Below, piece by piece: positions 11,601 to 27,870 of a stretch of 64,000 nt of DNA. How positions within the stretch are numbered: the first letter of the stretch is position 1; each line of letters starts with the position of its first letter. The DNA comes from Stratiolaelaps scimitus (Eukaryota > Arthropoda > Arachnida > Mesostigmata > Laelapidae), in contig JABWDB010000005.1 in NCBI GenBank assembly GCA_019614645.1, forward strand, positions 1,272,001 to 1,336,000. The letters run 5' to 3'. Made by a program: the position numbers and the translations under genes. The notes under the pieces are model-generated. The model was not told the origin of the DNA, searched no databases, and was given only the letters and a program-made list of their open reading frames with translations.

Positions 11601-14204
11601 CAGAATGAAGAGGCTCTCCTCCTGTCTCTTTTGATACTACTTAACGAAGAGCAGCAGTGTGTAAAGCTTAAGGAGGGACAGGAGGAGTTCAGAGGGCAAG
11701 TGTACCAAAACATAAGGCAGGAGTCAGTACCACAGTTCCATGGTTAATACCAGAGATGTGAAGCCTTATCTACATGAGCATTCTCCGTTGAAAAAGAACC
11801 ACACTGCCACGCAGACTGGCACATGCATGTTATGGTCAAGAGCTTTTCAAAATATAACAGACTTGGATTTTATTCATAGAAAAACTGCCAGCTTCGTAAA
11901 TATTACGGCATAATAAAGTTCAATAATTGTGACATTGTTCGACATTAATATTTATATCAGTCTTGTGAAAAAGGGGGGACACACCCTATTAAGGACACAG
12001 CTTGGACAAATACAGCGCGGGTTGATATTGCAGGTTTAAATCCTGCCGTGACCTCAAGGAGGTCTACATGTTCTTTCAGACGTTTCGCGCAGTAATGCCG
12101 TAACACGGATAAGTGCCGTGAACCTTGAGATGATGGTAGCAGGGCGGGGAGCCATTCGCAAACGAAAAGCGAAGTTTGTCCTATGAAAACAAAATGGCCT
12201 AACCCTGAAGAAACCAAAAAATGTACGTCTCGTAATGAGAATTTAACACACTCAATAGAGTGTGTAGTTCAACACATTCGGACGTTTTTGTTTTGTGCGC
12301 AATCTTCTGCTATATTTTTCATACAATTTTGTCATCAGAATAATAATAATGATGATGATAATACTAACGTCATCACTACATCGATAATAATCTAATTACT
12401 CGATCTCGTAGTAATTTCATCCAAAGCTCGGTATCAACGGTGCTCAACGAATTGCGTGACCAAATAACACGACCAGCCCTCCGTAGCCTTTGTGCCCGCC
12501 AGGCCTCGGATGCCACCAAATGCTTATCCCACCTCAACGGGCCTGAACCATCCGCTAAACTGATTACGTCATGTTGTGCAGTATGACGTATTGTGTAGGA
12601 CGCAACTGTCTGCTGAACGTTACTCGCTAAGGCAACTTTACGAATATTGTATCGAACGAGCGACATCGGGCGTATATCTGCCAAAAAAAAGATGCCAACT
12701 TTCACAGGCTAGCACTGACATGTTGATCCGGCATAGATTGTCCACCTAGAGTACCCCCCCTACAGTACGTAAAGCTGCCGTTTCTGGCAGCGCAATGACG
12801 AAGAGATTATTTTACCTGGCGTGTTTGAGGGCACGAGAGAGACAGAGAGCGAGAGAGAGAGAGAGCGCGCGAAAGGAGATACACAATCGAAAGAACAACA
12901 ACAGCAACGGCGGCGGCGGCAGCAGCAGCAGCATCGATGAAAAAGTTGCCGATTCATGAGGTCGAATTATAGCGTACACTGTCCGGTTGACGATTGCACG
13001 GCTACAGCATGACAAGCTATTGACACACACACCACGGTCCCGCAGGACAACCGAATCATGTTGCTTATCCCCTCTGCCGGTACCGGCTTCTGTATCTAAC
13101 CCGAACCTTCTAGATGTCACCGTTCGCGCGCACGCAGTGACGGTATCGCGACTTAGCGACGCCGAAGCCAGAAGACAGATCCGTCCTCCTCTGTCCATAA
13201 AACACAGCATCTCGCCGGCTGTGTTGTGACCGCGTACGCGTGGAACGTGAAACCCCGAGCGATCGACCGACCGACCGACGCGTGCTGTTTCTATCTCCAT
13301 TGAAGGCCACATTCAGTCCCCGCCGCCTAGTGTGACAGTTCAGCCAGACATAGAGGTAAGATCAGCTAGCCTCCTTGTGTTTGCAACGCAAAACAATGGT
13401 TCAAACGATCATTCGAGTTTGTTCGATACCGAGGTCGACGAAGTCAACGATAGCAGCTGAAGCAGCAGTGACGCCAAGTGTCCGTGTAGTTATTGCGCAT
13501 TACGATTATTATTACTGTTGTTGTCTGACTGTCAACTGTAGTCGGCTCGACTACGGTTCGCGGTGTTGGCGATCGTCCCGGTGTAGGTGTTTCGTGTGTC
13601 CGTGTTGTGTCACTGTTGCGTCTTCAATGTGTGTTGTAAAAGGTGGTTGTCGATTGATCCCCCAAAGCAAAGCCGGTCGAGCATCGACGCCTCGATGTAT
13701 TTGACGCATTTTGGCGGTTGACGCGACAGGTTCAGCAAAAAGTGGGTTGTTCAATCACGAATTTCCAAGCAGGTCCTACAGATGCATTTGTTGTGCACTT
13801 ACGAAATATTATGTTTTTCTTCTATATATGCTTCGGTTACTTGTTTCGCTCATTGGTGGTCTGTGAGTCGTTGTTGTTTTGGGAAAGCTTCAGGAGAAAT
13901 TAGATGCGACTGGAATAAAGGCACAGCCGCATATTTAGTCCTTCGACAGACTATTCGAAGCTGATCGTTTTTAATGACTGAGTGCGACATCGTATGGAAC
14001 ACATGTCTTGTGTTGTCGCCTTCTCTGCTATTATCACTAGCTTTGCGTCGTCAAGAGCCAAAATCGTTCTACCCGACCCCTGTTCCGCCCCCCCCCCTGA
14101 GGCAGATCGCAACTGCCAGAACAGCCGTCTATTGCTGCGAATAATGTTTAGTCCAATTAGCGTCTATGTCCTTACCCTGCTTGATTACTGTAAACACATT
14201 CACG

Positions 14205-14241
<37 letters not shown>

Positions 14242-14691
14242 AAAGATATGTGAGATGGATAATAACCTGTGATGGGGTTGATTGGCTCAATAGTGTGGGG
14301 TTTCTGGTCGATTGCTGATAACAAGAGTGATGCGAGCTGTTTCTGAGTGTCATTCAGGGCGATCAAATCCGGACGGAGTCTTACCAATGGCTAGGGCAGG
14401 CCATGGTAGGTAGGACAGGACAGGCCACTCAGTGTGTGCTACGTACGGTGACGTAGCACATTGAGTACGCTCTGAGGCGTCCGCCGTGGCTACCACGTAT
14501 ACACTGAAATCCCCAAAGGAAGCTCGCGTAGTCGACATGTGCACATGTGTCTCTCTAGGGCTGGCTCGCTGACCCCCCCACCCACCCCCGGCGTCCCTCT
14601 AGAGTCCCATACACACAGCTCTTTCAGAGACCATACTTGGGTGTATATGTACGTGACAGACCCACTGATTATCGTGCTACTGCTGTTGCAG

Positions 14692-14805
14692 GCGAGCGGA
14701 CGTGAACGCGTCTGTTATGCAGGTCAGTTTTACGAGTATTCGTGTGCTCAGCCGGAGTGCGTTGGGCTCGATCAGATCCCTTCACATGAGCGCGGTCCTG
14801 GCCAG
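14692..14805 (+). CDS. Possible isolated 38-codon cassette exon of an unknown gene
   Basis: A strong acceptor (CTGCTGTTGCAG) precedes a 114 bp segment open in the frame starting ASGRERVCYAGQFYEYSCAQ, which ends at CCAG followed by GTACGA. The length is a multiple of three and the segment carries three cysteines. No flanking exon was found, so this may be chance, an untranslated exon, or part of a gene with very long introns. I do not recognise the peptide. Confidence 0.2.
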
Positions 14806-17229
14806 GTACGAGCTCATTCATATCTATGAAGGATGTATACTAATTGTCCAAATATAATTCACCCTAAACTCCTCATGGCAGACATATTGAGGGTCCAAAT
14901 ATATCTAGCAAAAGAAGCTACAATCAAGCTGTGTTGAACCTATCATGTTGTCATGTGTGTGTGTGCGTGTGTCTATGTGTATATATTCATTTTTGTGTGT
15001 ATAATCAGTGGCAGCGAGAGATGGACTTTGTGAAGGCATTTGATACATGTATTGACATTTGGACTCTGGGATTCCCAAGACGAACGAGGCAAAAGTTTCA
15101 ATATAATTTAGGGGGTACCTGCTAATCGGCAGCGTAAAATGGCACACTCCATGGTGTCAAACGTGTTTCGACAGTTCGTATACAGCATGTATTACATCGT
15201 TCGCTTATATATGTGACATAGATATTATGGGGATTCGCGCATTGTTCTTGCATAAACGTGGCGTCAGCAAAAAAAAGCCATAATTGAGCGTTGTTACTGG
15301 CATCTTCTTAAGGACAGCTATGCTGTGGCGTTATTTACTTCTACTTGTGGAAGTGGAAAGTCGGAGAGAAAATAGGTGGATAATATTTCAAATCGACATA
15401 TGTCGATAATGTCTGCCTATCGGTTGCATCACCAGCACCTGCGAAAATGACTAGGGATCATCCGAGCAGATGGACCATTTTGACGCTTATCTTGTTTGTT
15501 CCGCCGTAATATACTCGCTTATAATGATCAATAGATTATTATTATTATTATTATAAATATATAGCTATTATGGATAATAAAAATGTGCACAGATACAAGT
15601 ACAAACATTTCGTGCTAGCGTGTATAAAACGACCACAAATATTTACGAGCGCTTTCGTTGCACGTGGTTTCTAAAGACGTCAACATTGATTGGATTTGTC
15701 AGAGACCTTCGATGGGTTTCGGTTGGAGTTTGCACAAAGGATGTGACGCCAAAAGACGACCCGCCGGGTAAGAGAACTGTACTAGCAGCTGTAAGAGAAC
15801 TGACTGAACCAATCTCAATTTTCTCCCAAGAACAAAGGGCGACAGGCGCCGCTGCCCGGCGGGGAAGCATTACCTCATTTTTCAGTTGAACGAAGGGGAA
15901 ACAGTAACACACACGTTGTATGGCAGGGTGCGAATCGTAAGTTGCTCAAACGTCGTCTCAAGCTGCGCTGGTACTTGAACAATAACGAAGGCACTTCGAG
16001 CACCTAAATCGACCCCGGGAGATTGAAACCGCAACCTCCCGGGGACACTCTAGCTAATATCCTTCGTGTCGAAGACGACAGCCTACATTTTCGTATTATT
16101 TCTCCTAACGTTAATCTATAACTGTCACTGGCTACTTCCGCTCATGTAAGCACACAAGTCGTTACGGATTATTCATATTATTCCTAGGGGCATTTGATTA
16201 GCAAATATATCATTGGGCTCTATTTTTACTCAAGTTAAAGGGTGGGAAGTTTCAGAAGCGCACTGTCACCGCTAAGCAAAGGTCGTAGTCAGCGAAAAAA
16301 AAAGGTTACGCTTCGCAGCCTTATTTTATATGCACACTTCCAAGTTTGAACCTTACCTGCGCCTGGCACACGGCCTTCTCTGAGTGACTGTGGCCGTGTC
16401 TTACATAGACATCACATATGAATTATCCAGATGGACCCTTGCGGTCGATTCTCTGTGGCCCCCGCAAGATACATCAAGCCCGAAATGCGCGTTATTCTAT
16501 GGGGCGTGTCTCTATCCTTGAGGGGAGCTGACGTAGCCAGATTTGCCTACAATTTTCTCGTGTGGCGAACTGCGTCGCATACCGTGATGGTTAGAAGTAA
16601 TTAATCGATGGGCTCGCTTGGGCGTCTGACTTACATTTGCTGGCCGCATCTTGACCCCTCTATGGGCTTTGTGTTCCGTATGCGTCATTACTCGACGTCA
16701 ATTACGGATCACGAACAAACGGGGCAGTGAGGGTCAGCAGACATAGAAGACAAGGCCGCCGCCTCCGTGATCAAACCTTGTACCACTTATAGTAATGCTT
16801 ATAGCTTCATTTCGGGGATATATCTATGTGGTGTGGGGCTATCGCATCGGAATTAATTCATTTCGGTCAAAGGGCGGTTGTCGTAGAGAGGCGTTACCCC
16901 ATTTTGCTTGCATTTGGGAATGTCCTTCTGAGTTAATTGCATATCTTATATCGATATTTATAGTAGCAGAAAACTGCCTGCGACCGGCTGATGAATTGTA
17001 GATTTTGCAAGGAGCCGTTTCGCTCAGGGGGTTTTTACCGGAGCGTGCTTGCCCCGAGCAAATTGGTTCAGGATAGGGCACCAGCTCGATGCACCACCTG
17101 TCGTCGTACTAGAGATTGTCAGTGAGTGCCGTGTTGCTCGTGCTGTGCAGAGGTCTGCTCGCTTGACAGTCCCGTGGTGTCGAACTGAGGCAGCAGACAT
17201 TGAACAGTAGTAGTTCGGTAACCGACCAC

Positions 17230-18116
17230 ATGGCTGGACATTTGGATTTTCTTTCCCCGTCCGAGATGTTTAGTGATCTACCGCAGTTCGTCGCCTCGGC
17301 GTGCATATCAATTAACGATATCATAATGCGCGGAGGATGGCCGCTTCACGCGGACGATGGCAATCCATTCGACGAGGATCCCGATGAGCAAGTGTCATAG
17401 GTTTTGCATTTAATATAGCTAGGGGCTATACTTCGCCTTCTAAGCTAGCTGAAAACAAACAACTCGAATAGGCCCATAGGCACACACAGGATACACAAAG
17501 AGGATGGAACCGTCGAACTTAGCGCCTCCCGATAATTGCCAGTCAGGAGGTGACGTGATCAGCTCGTTCTGGTGGTGGTGGTGCTAGCCAGACGTTGGCA
17601 AAACCGTTACCCTTAAGCCGAGCACAACTTAGGTTTATCATGGTTTCGGTGTCTTGGAAACAGTGTACCTCGCGCTAATCCGTTGTATGAGAGCTGTGTT
17701 TGGTGGCGGGGATTTGGGGCAGTATTTAGACGCGGCGGTGTGGGTTCTGGCTTTGAGAGATGGCCACCAGGATTCTTTTCGGGGACTTCTCATGGTTGCA
17801 CATCGGGCGAAAGGCGCGGTCTCGCCGCACAGTGGGCTGTCACTCGACCGAAACGAAAACTGGCCAAAACTATTTGTGGACATCGCTAGTGTCTGGAAGG
17901 TATCTATTATTTTCGATTGTAATGAGGAACAGTGGCATTTGTGAAGCGTGGAAATTCGAAATCGTGGAAAAAGATGTTTTCGTTGTCAATTTCCGAGTAC
18001 GAGCCTACATATGCGCATACACTTTGCATGAGGAGTTAAACGCGTCGCATGCCTACGCTATTCAAATGGGCGTTTCGGGCCACACACGGCTTTTTCCAAC
18101 GAAGTGGTGTGAATAG
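17230..18116 (+). other. Island of overlapping open frames, no recognised product
   Basis: A frame from the first ATG (about 17230) to 17400 reads HLDFLSPSEMFSDLPQFVAS and ends acidic (NPFDEDPDEQVS). After a gap, frames at 17654-17944 and 17760-18116 are open together on the plus strand, and 17638-17883 is open on the minus strand. Such multi-frame openness can reflect base composition rather than coding. None of the peptides matches a family I know. It could be a decayed element or an unannotated small gene. Confidence 0.2.
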
Positions 18117-19821
18117 CATCGCGTAATTGCGTGACGAATATCGAAAGATTAAACATTTTTAAAATATAGGGAAGACACTTTGAAATAACGCGCATGCTGG
18201 TACACGCGATGTATCTCGCTGACTCCCAGGAGTCATGTTCCTCCTTAGGCTCTAATCTGTGCGGGCGTGCAGACGAGATATAGTCGGAAGTCCATCTAAT
18301 ACGATCCCGTGAAAAAGTCGCCCGTATGAGTTGGCATTGGCATTTTTCTATTTTTTTTCTTTTTGTTCGTTTAATTTATTCACATCAAGCTTTCTCACGT
18401 GATATCTACGTGAATATGGAACTTTGACCACATTATAACTATATTGTATAGTAGACTTCTTCCGCCTGTAAAATTACGGATTCCTCAAAGTCAAAAACCT
18501 CGTCCATTGTTATCGGATATCCATTGTTGCAACATTGATACTGTTACCGACAATGAGTTCCTGTATCAGTGAGGCAAGCATCGCCACCCTGGTCGGTCAC
18601 GGCCTCTGTAGGAGACCGATGCGTATCGTTAGATATATAGCCTAAGGGCAACCAAACGTTTGTGAGCCAAGGGTGGTGTTCGATCCGTGTGCACATGCAA
18701 GGTAACGGCCATACGATCAAGGCTTCACGTCGGTTCCACGTTGGCTACACATGATGCGAATAAGTATATCTTGTGCAAAGAAGGGAGGCCTTTTTTGAGC
18801 TACAGTTAACTCGTTGTGTAAGACTTCTAGATAGCTCTTTTCCTTTATTAGCATTTAATTATTATTCCAGCAGCAATTCTGCTCGGTACGATACGTGACT
18901 TACACGTGGTGCACGCTTCTAAACGATGTTAGCGGGGCCTTCGGAAGGAAATTCGTCGCCCTCGGTGACACGTCGGGCATATCCATTTTTGTTTAAGTTC
19001 GTTTGAACGCCATTTCAGTGCAGCCAACGGGGAAATACCTGTTCAAATCGTCGGTCGTTTCACTAAGGCAATTTGCTTTCACAGGTTTAACGCAGAGTCA
19101 TAATGATGTGAAGTATGTTTTCGATTTTACTTCGTTTGTAAGTCATTCCCAAATTGTTCGCCTCCGTCTATTCTGATAGCTGCTGGTGAATCCTACCTAT
19201 ACTGCGAGAATCCTACCTATCCTAAAAAATCAGCTTCTTCTGAATAATTCCATATGGAAGTACACCGAGTCCATGTATTATTATTACTGTTATTGTAGTT
19301 TTATTTGACCGCTACGCTTTAGTGTGACGTGAATATCTCATAAAGCAGCGTGTTTCTGTGGTGTGCCGTATGCGTCATTGATGATGCGAATAATGAACCT
19401 TGTAGACGATTTCGCACAAGATTGCAGCACGAGCGCTATTAACGAATAATTTCACGGTGGCTAGCCTGAGCCATAACACAATCAATTGACCGAGTTAGTT
19501 GAAACAGTTCGTTATCCCATGCTAACAAACACTCAGCGGCTAATTAGTCGCGGCTATCAGCCCGCGATTCTCATAATCGATATAATGGAATCGCTTTTTT
19601 TTACAACGACACATATGAGACAGGTTGTATCCTTTTTGTTCATCCATTCCTCCATTGTTTTGTTGGAGTGCACATGCTCTTCCATTCAAATGATAGTAAT
19701 GACGTTATTATCTAGTATTATAATTAACGTTGTCTTTCTGTGCACATTTCCCCGTTCTGCACGTCAATTAACGCGCCGTGTGATTTGTGTGTGATTATCC
19801 GCCGTTCGCATCAGCAGCAGT

Positions 19822-23201
<3,380 letters not shown>

Positions 23202-24640
23202 ACTGTGTGGCCCCTCGGATTGGTCCCACGATGCGAACCATTCGCTGCAGCAGCAGCAGCCCTAATCAGTTACATATGACAAGGGGGAGAGAAACTGCTT
23301 GTACAGCAGCCTACGTAGCTAAAACAGCATTAGTTCGAATAACAATCACAATAGCGAGGTACTCCAACAAGCAAATTCAGTTAACCACACACACACACAC
23401 ATTACGGACGACATTACGCGGACAATGGAGCCGGCCAAGATGTTCTGGTTGATTGGTCGAGAGACGAACATGTGTGTTCAAGGTAGAGAGACTGCCGCTT
23501 CGTCTCAGAAGTGGATACTGGTGAGGTCTACGGGGGTCGAGGTGCGCGCGAACGGGGACCATAACCATTTGGGTTTTTCGGGTGAAATGCGCAGAGGGAG
23601 CTGCACGCCCAGCGGGGTTAATGATTTGATGAGTTCGATGACAACGTCAGCGCCCTAAGGACGTGTTAGTAGTAGACAATGTTGAAAACAAATCAATGAG
23701 TGTTCCTTCATCAAATGGTAGTGATAACGACGATATCGAGGTCGCTTCGCTATCTCATGATGCCTGTTAGATATGATCGCGTTTGCCGCATACTGCTATT
23801 ATAGCTGATATCGTACGAGACGTTCTGCAACGATACTGAACAGAAAACAACGGCAGACAAAGGAGTGAGCTTTTTTTTTTAAATTAAAGTCTATTATTAT
23901 TATTACTACTACTACAATGCTCTATGATTATTCATTATATTATGCAATTTTTATTCCTGACCCAACGGTTGTCCCTTACAAGCGTATGTCGAAAACGTCG
24001 TATGATGAATTAAAAATAAATGTCATTGACACATCGTTCCTACGAATCGATAATATTGTCGTATTTCTGTTGGCGCTTGTTCCCGAATTAGCGCCTTCTT
24101 ATGAGGCTATCATTACAATATACAAGTGTGGTTTGAGGTTAACCAAGCTCATCGGTATATCGTATCGCAGCATGCTGTCCTAGGCATTAGACGTGTGTGT
24201 GTGTTGATTTGTCGGGTCTGCGTACAGATATTGAGTAGGATATCACTCCGCAGACGTCGCCGCCGACCTCATCATCATCCGATGCGACTAGCGATCTGTC
24301 GCTGCGACGCCGAGCGTTGGCGTTGGTCAGACTCGGAGAGGCGAGCAGAAAGCGACCACTCTATCGGATGGGAACTCAGGTGGGTGTTGTCAAATATACG
24401 TCTCGATAAACGAGCGAATTTGCCGGACGGAAGTGGTAGAAATTTAAAAAGTAGTAGTGGTAGTAGTAGCAACTAATCTGGTCAGGCGGCACAGCTACCA
24501 CTGGGCAGAAAGGAAGGCACCGTCCACTCCCCTCTGTATGCACATCGTTAACATACACGGGCCTTTCTACAGACACCCTATTAACCACAGTAGTCGTTTA
24601 CGGACGTAAAGCGGACAGAGATCCTAGGGAGAAGGTCTAG

Positions 24641-24718
24641 GGAGAGAGAGAGAGAGAGAAAGAGACAGAGAGAGAGAGAGAGAGAGAGAAAGAGACAGAG
24701 AGAGAGAGAGAGAGAGGA
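24641..24718 (+). repeat. Purine-rich array with a 30 bp higher-order unit
   Basis: The (GA)n tract is not uniform. The unit beginning AGAGACAGAG and ending in AGAA repeats with a 30 bp period (from 24661 and 24691), so a longer unit has been duplicated inside the dinucleotide run. Confidence 0.8.
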
Positions 24719-24955
24719 GGGAAGCAGTTGAGAGCCGGCTAAGAAAGCCATGTCCGTACGGGAAGGACGGTGTGTGCTGCTCGTGGCTGGGCTTGTACAC
24801 ATCTCACCGCCGCCTGTCGAACACTAGCGGGGGCCCGTTTGTCGGTGAGGCTCCACTGGACACCCAACCACCGGAGTCATCGTCATCGGACCGAAGACAG
24901 AAGGACCAGGGGAAAGAAGACTAGTTATACTTTTCATCCTTAGCATCAACTTAAA

Positions 24956-24961
24956 TTTATT
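24956..24961 (-). terminator. Candidate poly(A) signal for DHX36
   Basis: AATAAA on the minus strand, about 400 bp beyond the DHX36 stop codon. It is a plausible 3' end for the helicase mRNA, by position only. Confidence 0.35.
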
Positions 24962-25357
24962 ACTATCTGTATTCGTCATCTCCTCTATGGCCATCGAAAA
25001 TAAAATATTTATCATGTACAGAGCAAACTGAATTAGCTTCAATTATTCCTTCTCCCGAATCTTCCAGAGTTGACTTGATTGTTCACTGTTATCGTGTCTC
25101 TGACGCACGATGATCGATGCAGAAGCTCGTCGGACAGATCGTGTGGTCGGCCTTGCTCTGCGGCTGACGCAGATAAATAGCATCGGGTGCTTCGGTGCCC
25201 TCTACTCCACAGGCTATTAACTCTGCATGGCCTTACGAGCTGACAGTGGTCTCCGCGCTCGTGGCGCCCTCGGCAGCCGCGGATAACACGAGCGATATTT
25301 GTTAACAATGAACGACAGTAGCGTCAGCGTTGGCCATTGAGTTGTACGATTCGCGGT

Positions 25358-27291
25358 TTAGCCGATACGATCCCCATCGTCGTCGTCATCATCACTGGCG
25401 TTGGCGCCATCATTTGCGCCAGGCGCCGTGTACTTTGTGAACATTTCAGCGCTGCGCGTATTTTCAAAAACGAACACGAGGGCGTCCAATAGATCGCGGT
25501 ACCGTGACATTTCGTCCCGATTGCGACCAGACGCCCCTGACGACGTCGATCCCGAAACAAGATAAGCGTCGAAGACGAATTTCAGGGCGGATCTTAATCG
25601 CTGTGGAAGGAAGGAATAAGTGTGAACGTTCGAACGAGATAGTTGCATAGATGCAAATGTCGTATGTAAATGAGGTATATGTAATTATCGTATATTACAG
25701 CTCTTCATTGCGCGATAGTCGTGCCTGCTATGAATGCGTACATCTACTGAGGACACTCGTTGAAGTAGTGGCATTGCTCTGTGAAGTGTGCTTAAGATCC
25801 ATGATCAGCGAGTTTCATATTACCAGAATGTGCTTAATATAGGTTGGCGAATATTTAAAAGACACAACGCAACCAGTGGAATAATCAATCCAAACCGACG
25901 CTTTCGACTTACCATGATGAGATCGGCTAAACCCGGTTCACAGCTAAGCTCAAGCCACCCGCCGACTTTAAACGACTCTCGATCGAAATCATAGACGCAG
26001 TCACTCGCTGAAGCGAACAGCAGGAACGGAAAATGGTCGACGGGGGTCGCCTCATGTAGCATCACGCAGCCCGCCGAATCAGAGAACTGGGCGAGATAAT
26101 GGGCGAACAGCGCTGACGGCATCCCATGACGTTGCCGGCCGAGAACACTTTTTGGATGGAATTGGGCTCGACGCGCCGTGTCTGTAGACAAGCATTTCAT
26201 CCTGCGAAGGGGGGCATGTCAGCATTTAGCATGGACATGTACGAAACTACTATCAAACGAATGCAATACGGCTGTAGAGATAACATAGTTTGGCTGCAAG
26301 ATTAGCCACAAACATCACAGACGAAGCCGTAAGTGTCTTTTTTATGGTGCGGTGAAGAACTACTGCAATGTTATCCTGCCCGGCGGCAGGCTCACTGGCA
26401 CCGATGTGAACTTGCTGATGGAACTACGTAGAGGCGGCGTCAATTTTACATACAACAAAACGAAAAGGATATCGGCATGAAGTACTTAGAATACTACTGA
26501 CATGAGATCGTTACAGGGAACCGCTCGATTCGTGTGGGAACGGAGTTCGCGCGGCAACTTGAAGTTAGCGCGACCCACTCCAGGATAGAGACCGGCGCAC
26601 ACAACTGCCCGCAGAGTTCCCTGACCTATACTAGTTTGACCTGGACCTCGTGAACCGGACGGAGGTAGTATACCCAGCTGAGACAGTTGACGTTGAAACT
26701 GTTCGCGGATGACGCACACCATCTTGATGAAATCAAAGCACACAGTAAATGGCCAAAAGAACAGAAGGTTATAGTTGCAAGCAGCGAAGTACACGCTGAT
26801 TGACATTGATTTCATTCGTTTTTTACACAGTCTATGTAATATTTGCTGCTTGAATGAGATCGTATCAGTGACGAGCTTTGGAAGTTCATATATCATTTGG
26901 AAGATGTCAGCTAACGATCGCGCCTCGATACGTGCGACTTGGTGAATTGTTCACTGTTAATTCAGCCAAAACCTTGGTTGGTTGCCGCAGCGAAGCGATG
27001 TCGAATACAAGTCGAGGGCGTCCCCTAACTGGAAAGCATACATATTCTACAATATATGTGATATACTGCATAAAACAACACACATGAGAATCATACCTTT
27101 AGCGTTTGCGATGAGAGAAAATTGTTTTCAAGGTAGCCGTGACTTTTATGGCGACTCGCCCGAACGGCAGTGGCCAACATAACGTGATCCGAGCAGTCGA
27201 CAACTTCGCCGGACATTCGGGCAAAGTTTCGTCGAGAATCATCCACTAACGCGGATTTCCCCTGTTGCAGATGAATTGACCACACGACATG

Positions 27292-27330
<39 letters not shown>

Positions 27331-27833
27331 GTATGTAGCTGCGACTTATCGGAAATGTTGCTCGACGAGCGTTAACCCGATAATTGGCTACACCTAAAAA
27401 AATCCATCATATCTGTCTTCGGGGTGCAATTCTGTCTGACTACTTTTAGAGTGCTTTTTCCCAATCTCGGATAACGAGTTCAAAAGAAAATGGAAAATGC
27501 CTTTCAACTAGCATTTATCTACCTATCTCTCAAACACGGGGTTTCACTAGTTTAGATGGACCTTTTAAATACGACCAACCATTGGAGTAAAGAATGGATC
27601 CTTGAACTCGAGGCAGGCAGCCATTGATAACGCGGGCTGGAGGCATTCGTCGCCGAAGAGACACGCAAATAACAGTAACTTGCCCAGGCGTGGCTCAACG
27701 GACAGGGTACATAAACGTTTCCCGAGAAGGGTGATCGTCCCGCCACCATCCGGCTCGAGGGCGCCCTAAATTTTCGCACACATCGATCTTTCGTTAATGA
27801 CACCTGCTTACTAAGTTAACGTAAACAAACACA

Positions 27834-27870
<37 letters not shown>

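Larger units (their letters stand above)
8821..19821. other. Gene-poor region between S34 and TrxR
   Basis: About 11 kb with no recognised gene. It contains a dispersed ~60 bp repeat pair, an inserted element with target-site duplications (10757-11173), a SINE-like copy near 11.45-11.60 kb, a CpG-rich stretch around 12.96-13.75 kb that could be promoter or 5' UTR, a possible cassette exon at 14692-14805, and an island of overlapping open frames at 17.2-18.1 kb. The S34 promoter probably lies near 8.9-9.2 kb and the TrxR promoter and 5' UTR in the last few hundred bases; neither shows a decisive motif. Confidence 0.5.
23202..25357. other. TrxR-DHX36 convergent intergenic region
   Basis: Contains the 3' UTRs of both genes and no recognised exon. 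A CAG run lies just after the TrxR stop. A purine-rich tandem array is at 24641-24718. On the DHX36 strand an AATAAA signal (complement of 24956-24961) lies about 400 bp past its stop and may end that transcript. Confidence 0.6.

Noticed and set aside
12812..13312. 166-codon minus-strand ORF
   Set aside because: Runs through CCG/CTG and GA simple repeats; the plus strand is open as well and no family is recognisable. More likely CpG-rich non-coding DNA.
15990..16075. tRNA-like sequence with a CGGGAG/CTCCCG arm
   Set aside because: Only one arm is convincing and the B-box is imperfect; left unannotated.
19486..19794. 102-codon ORF just upstream of TrxR
   Set aside because: Low-complexity hydrophobic frame in the probable 5' UTR or promoter; not in frame with TrxR and no domain.
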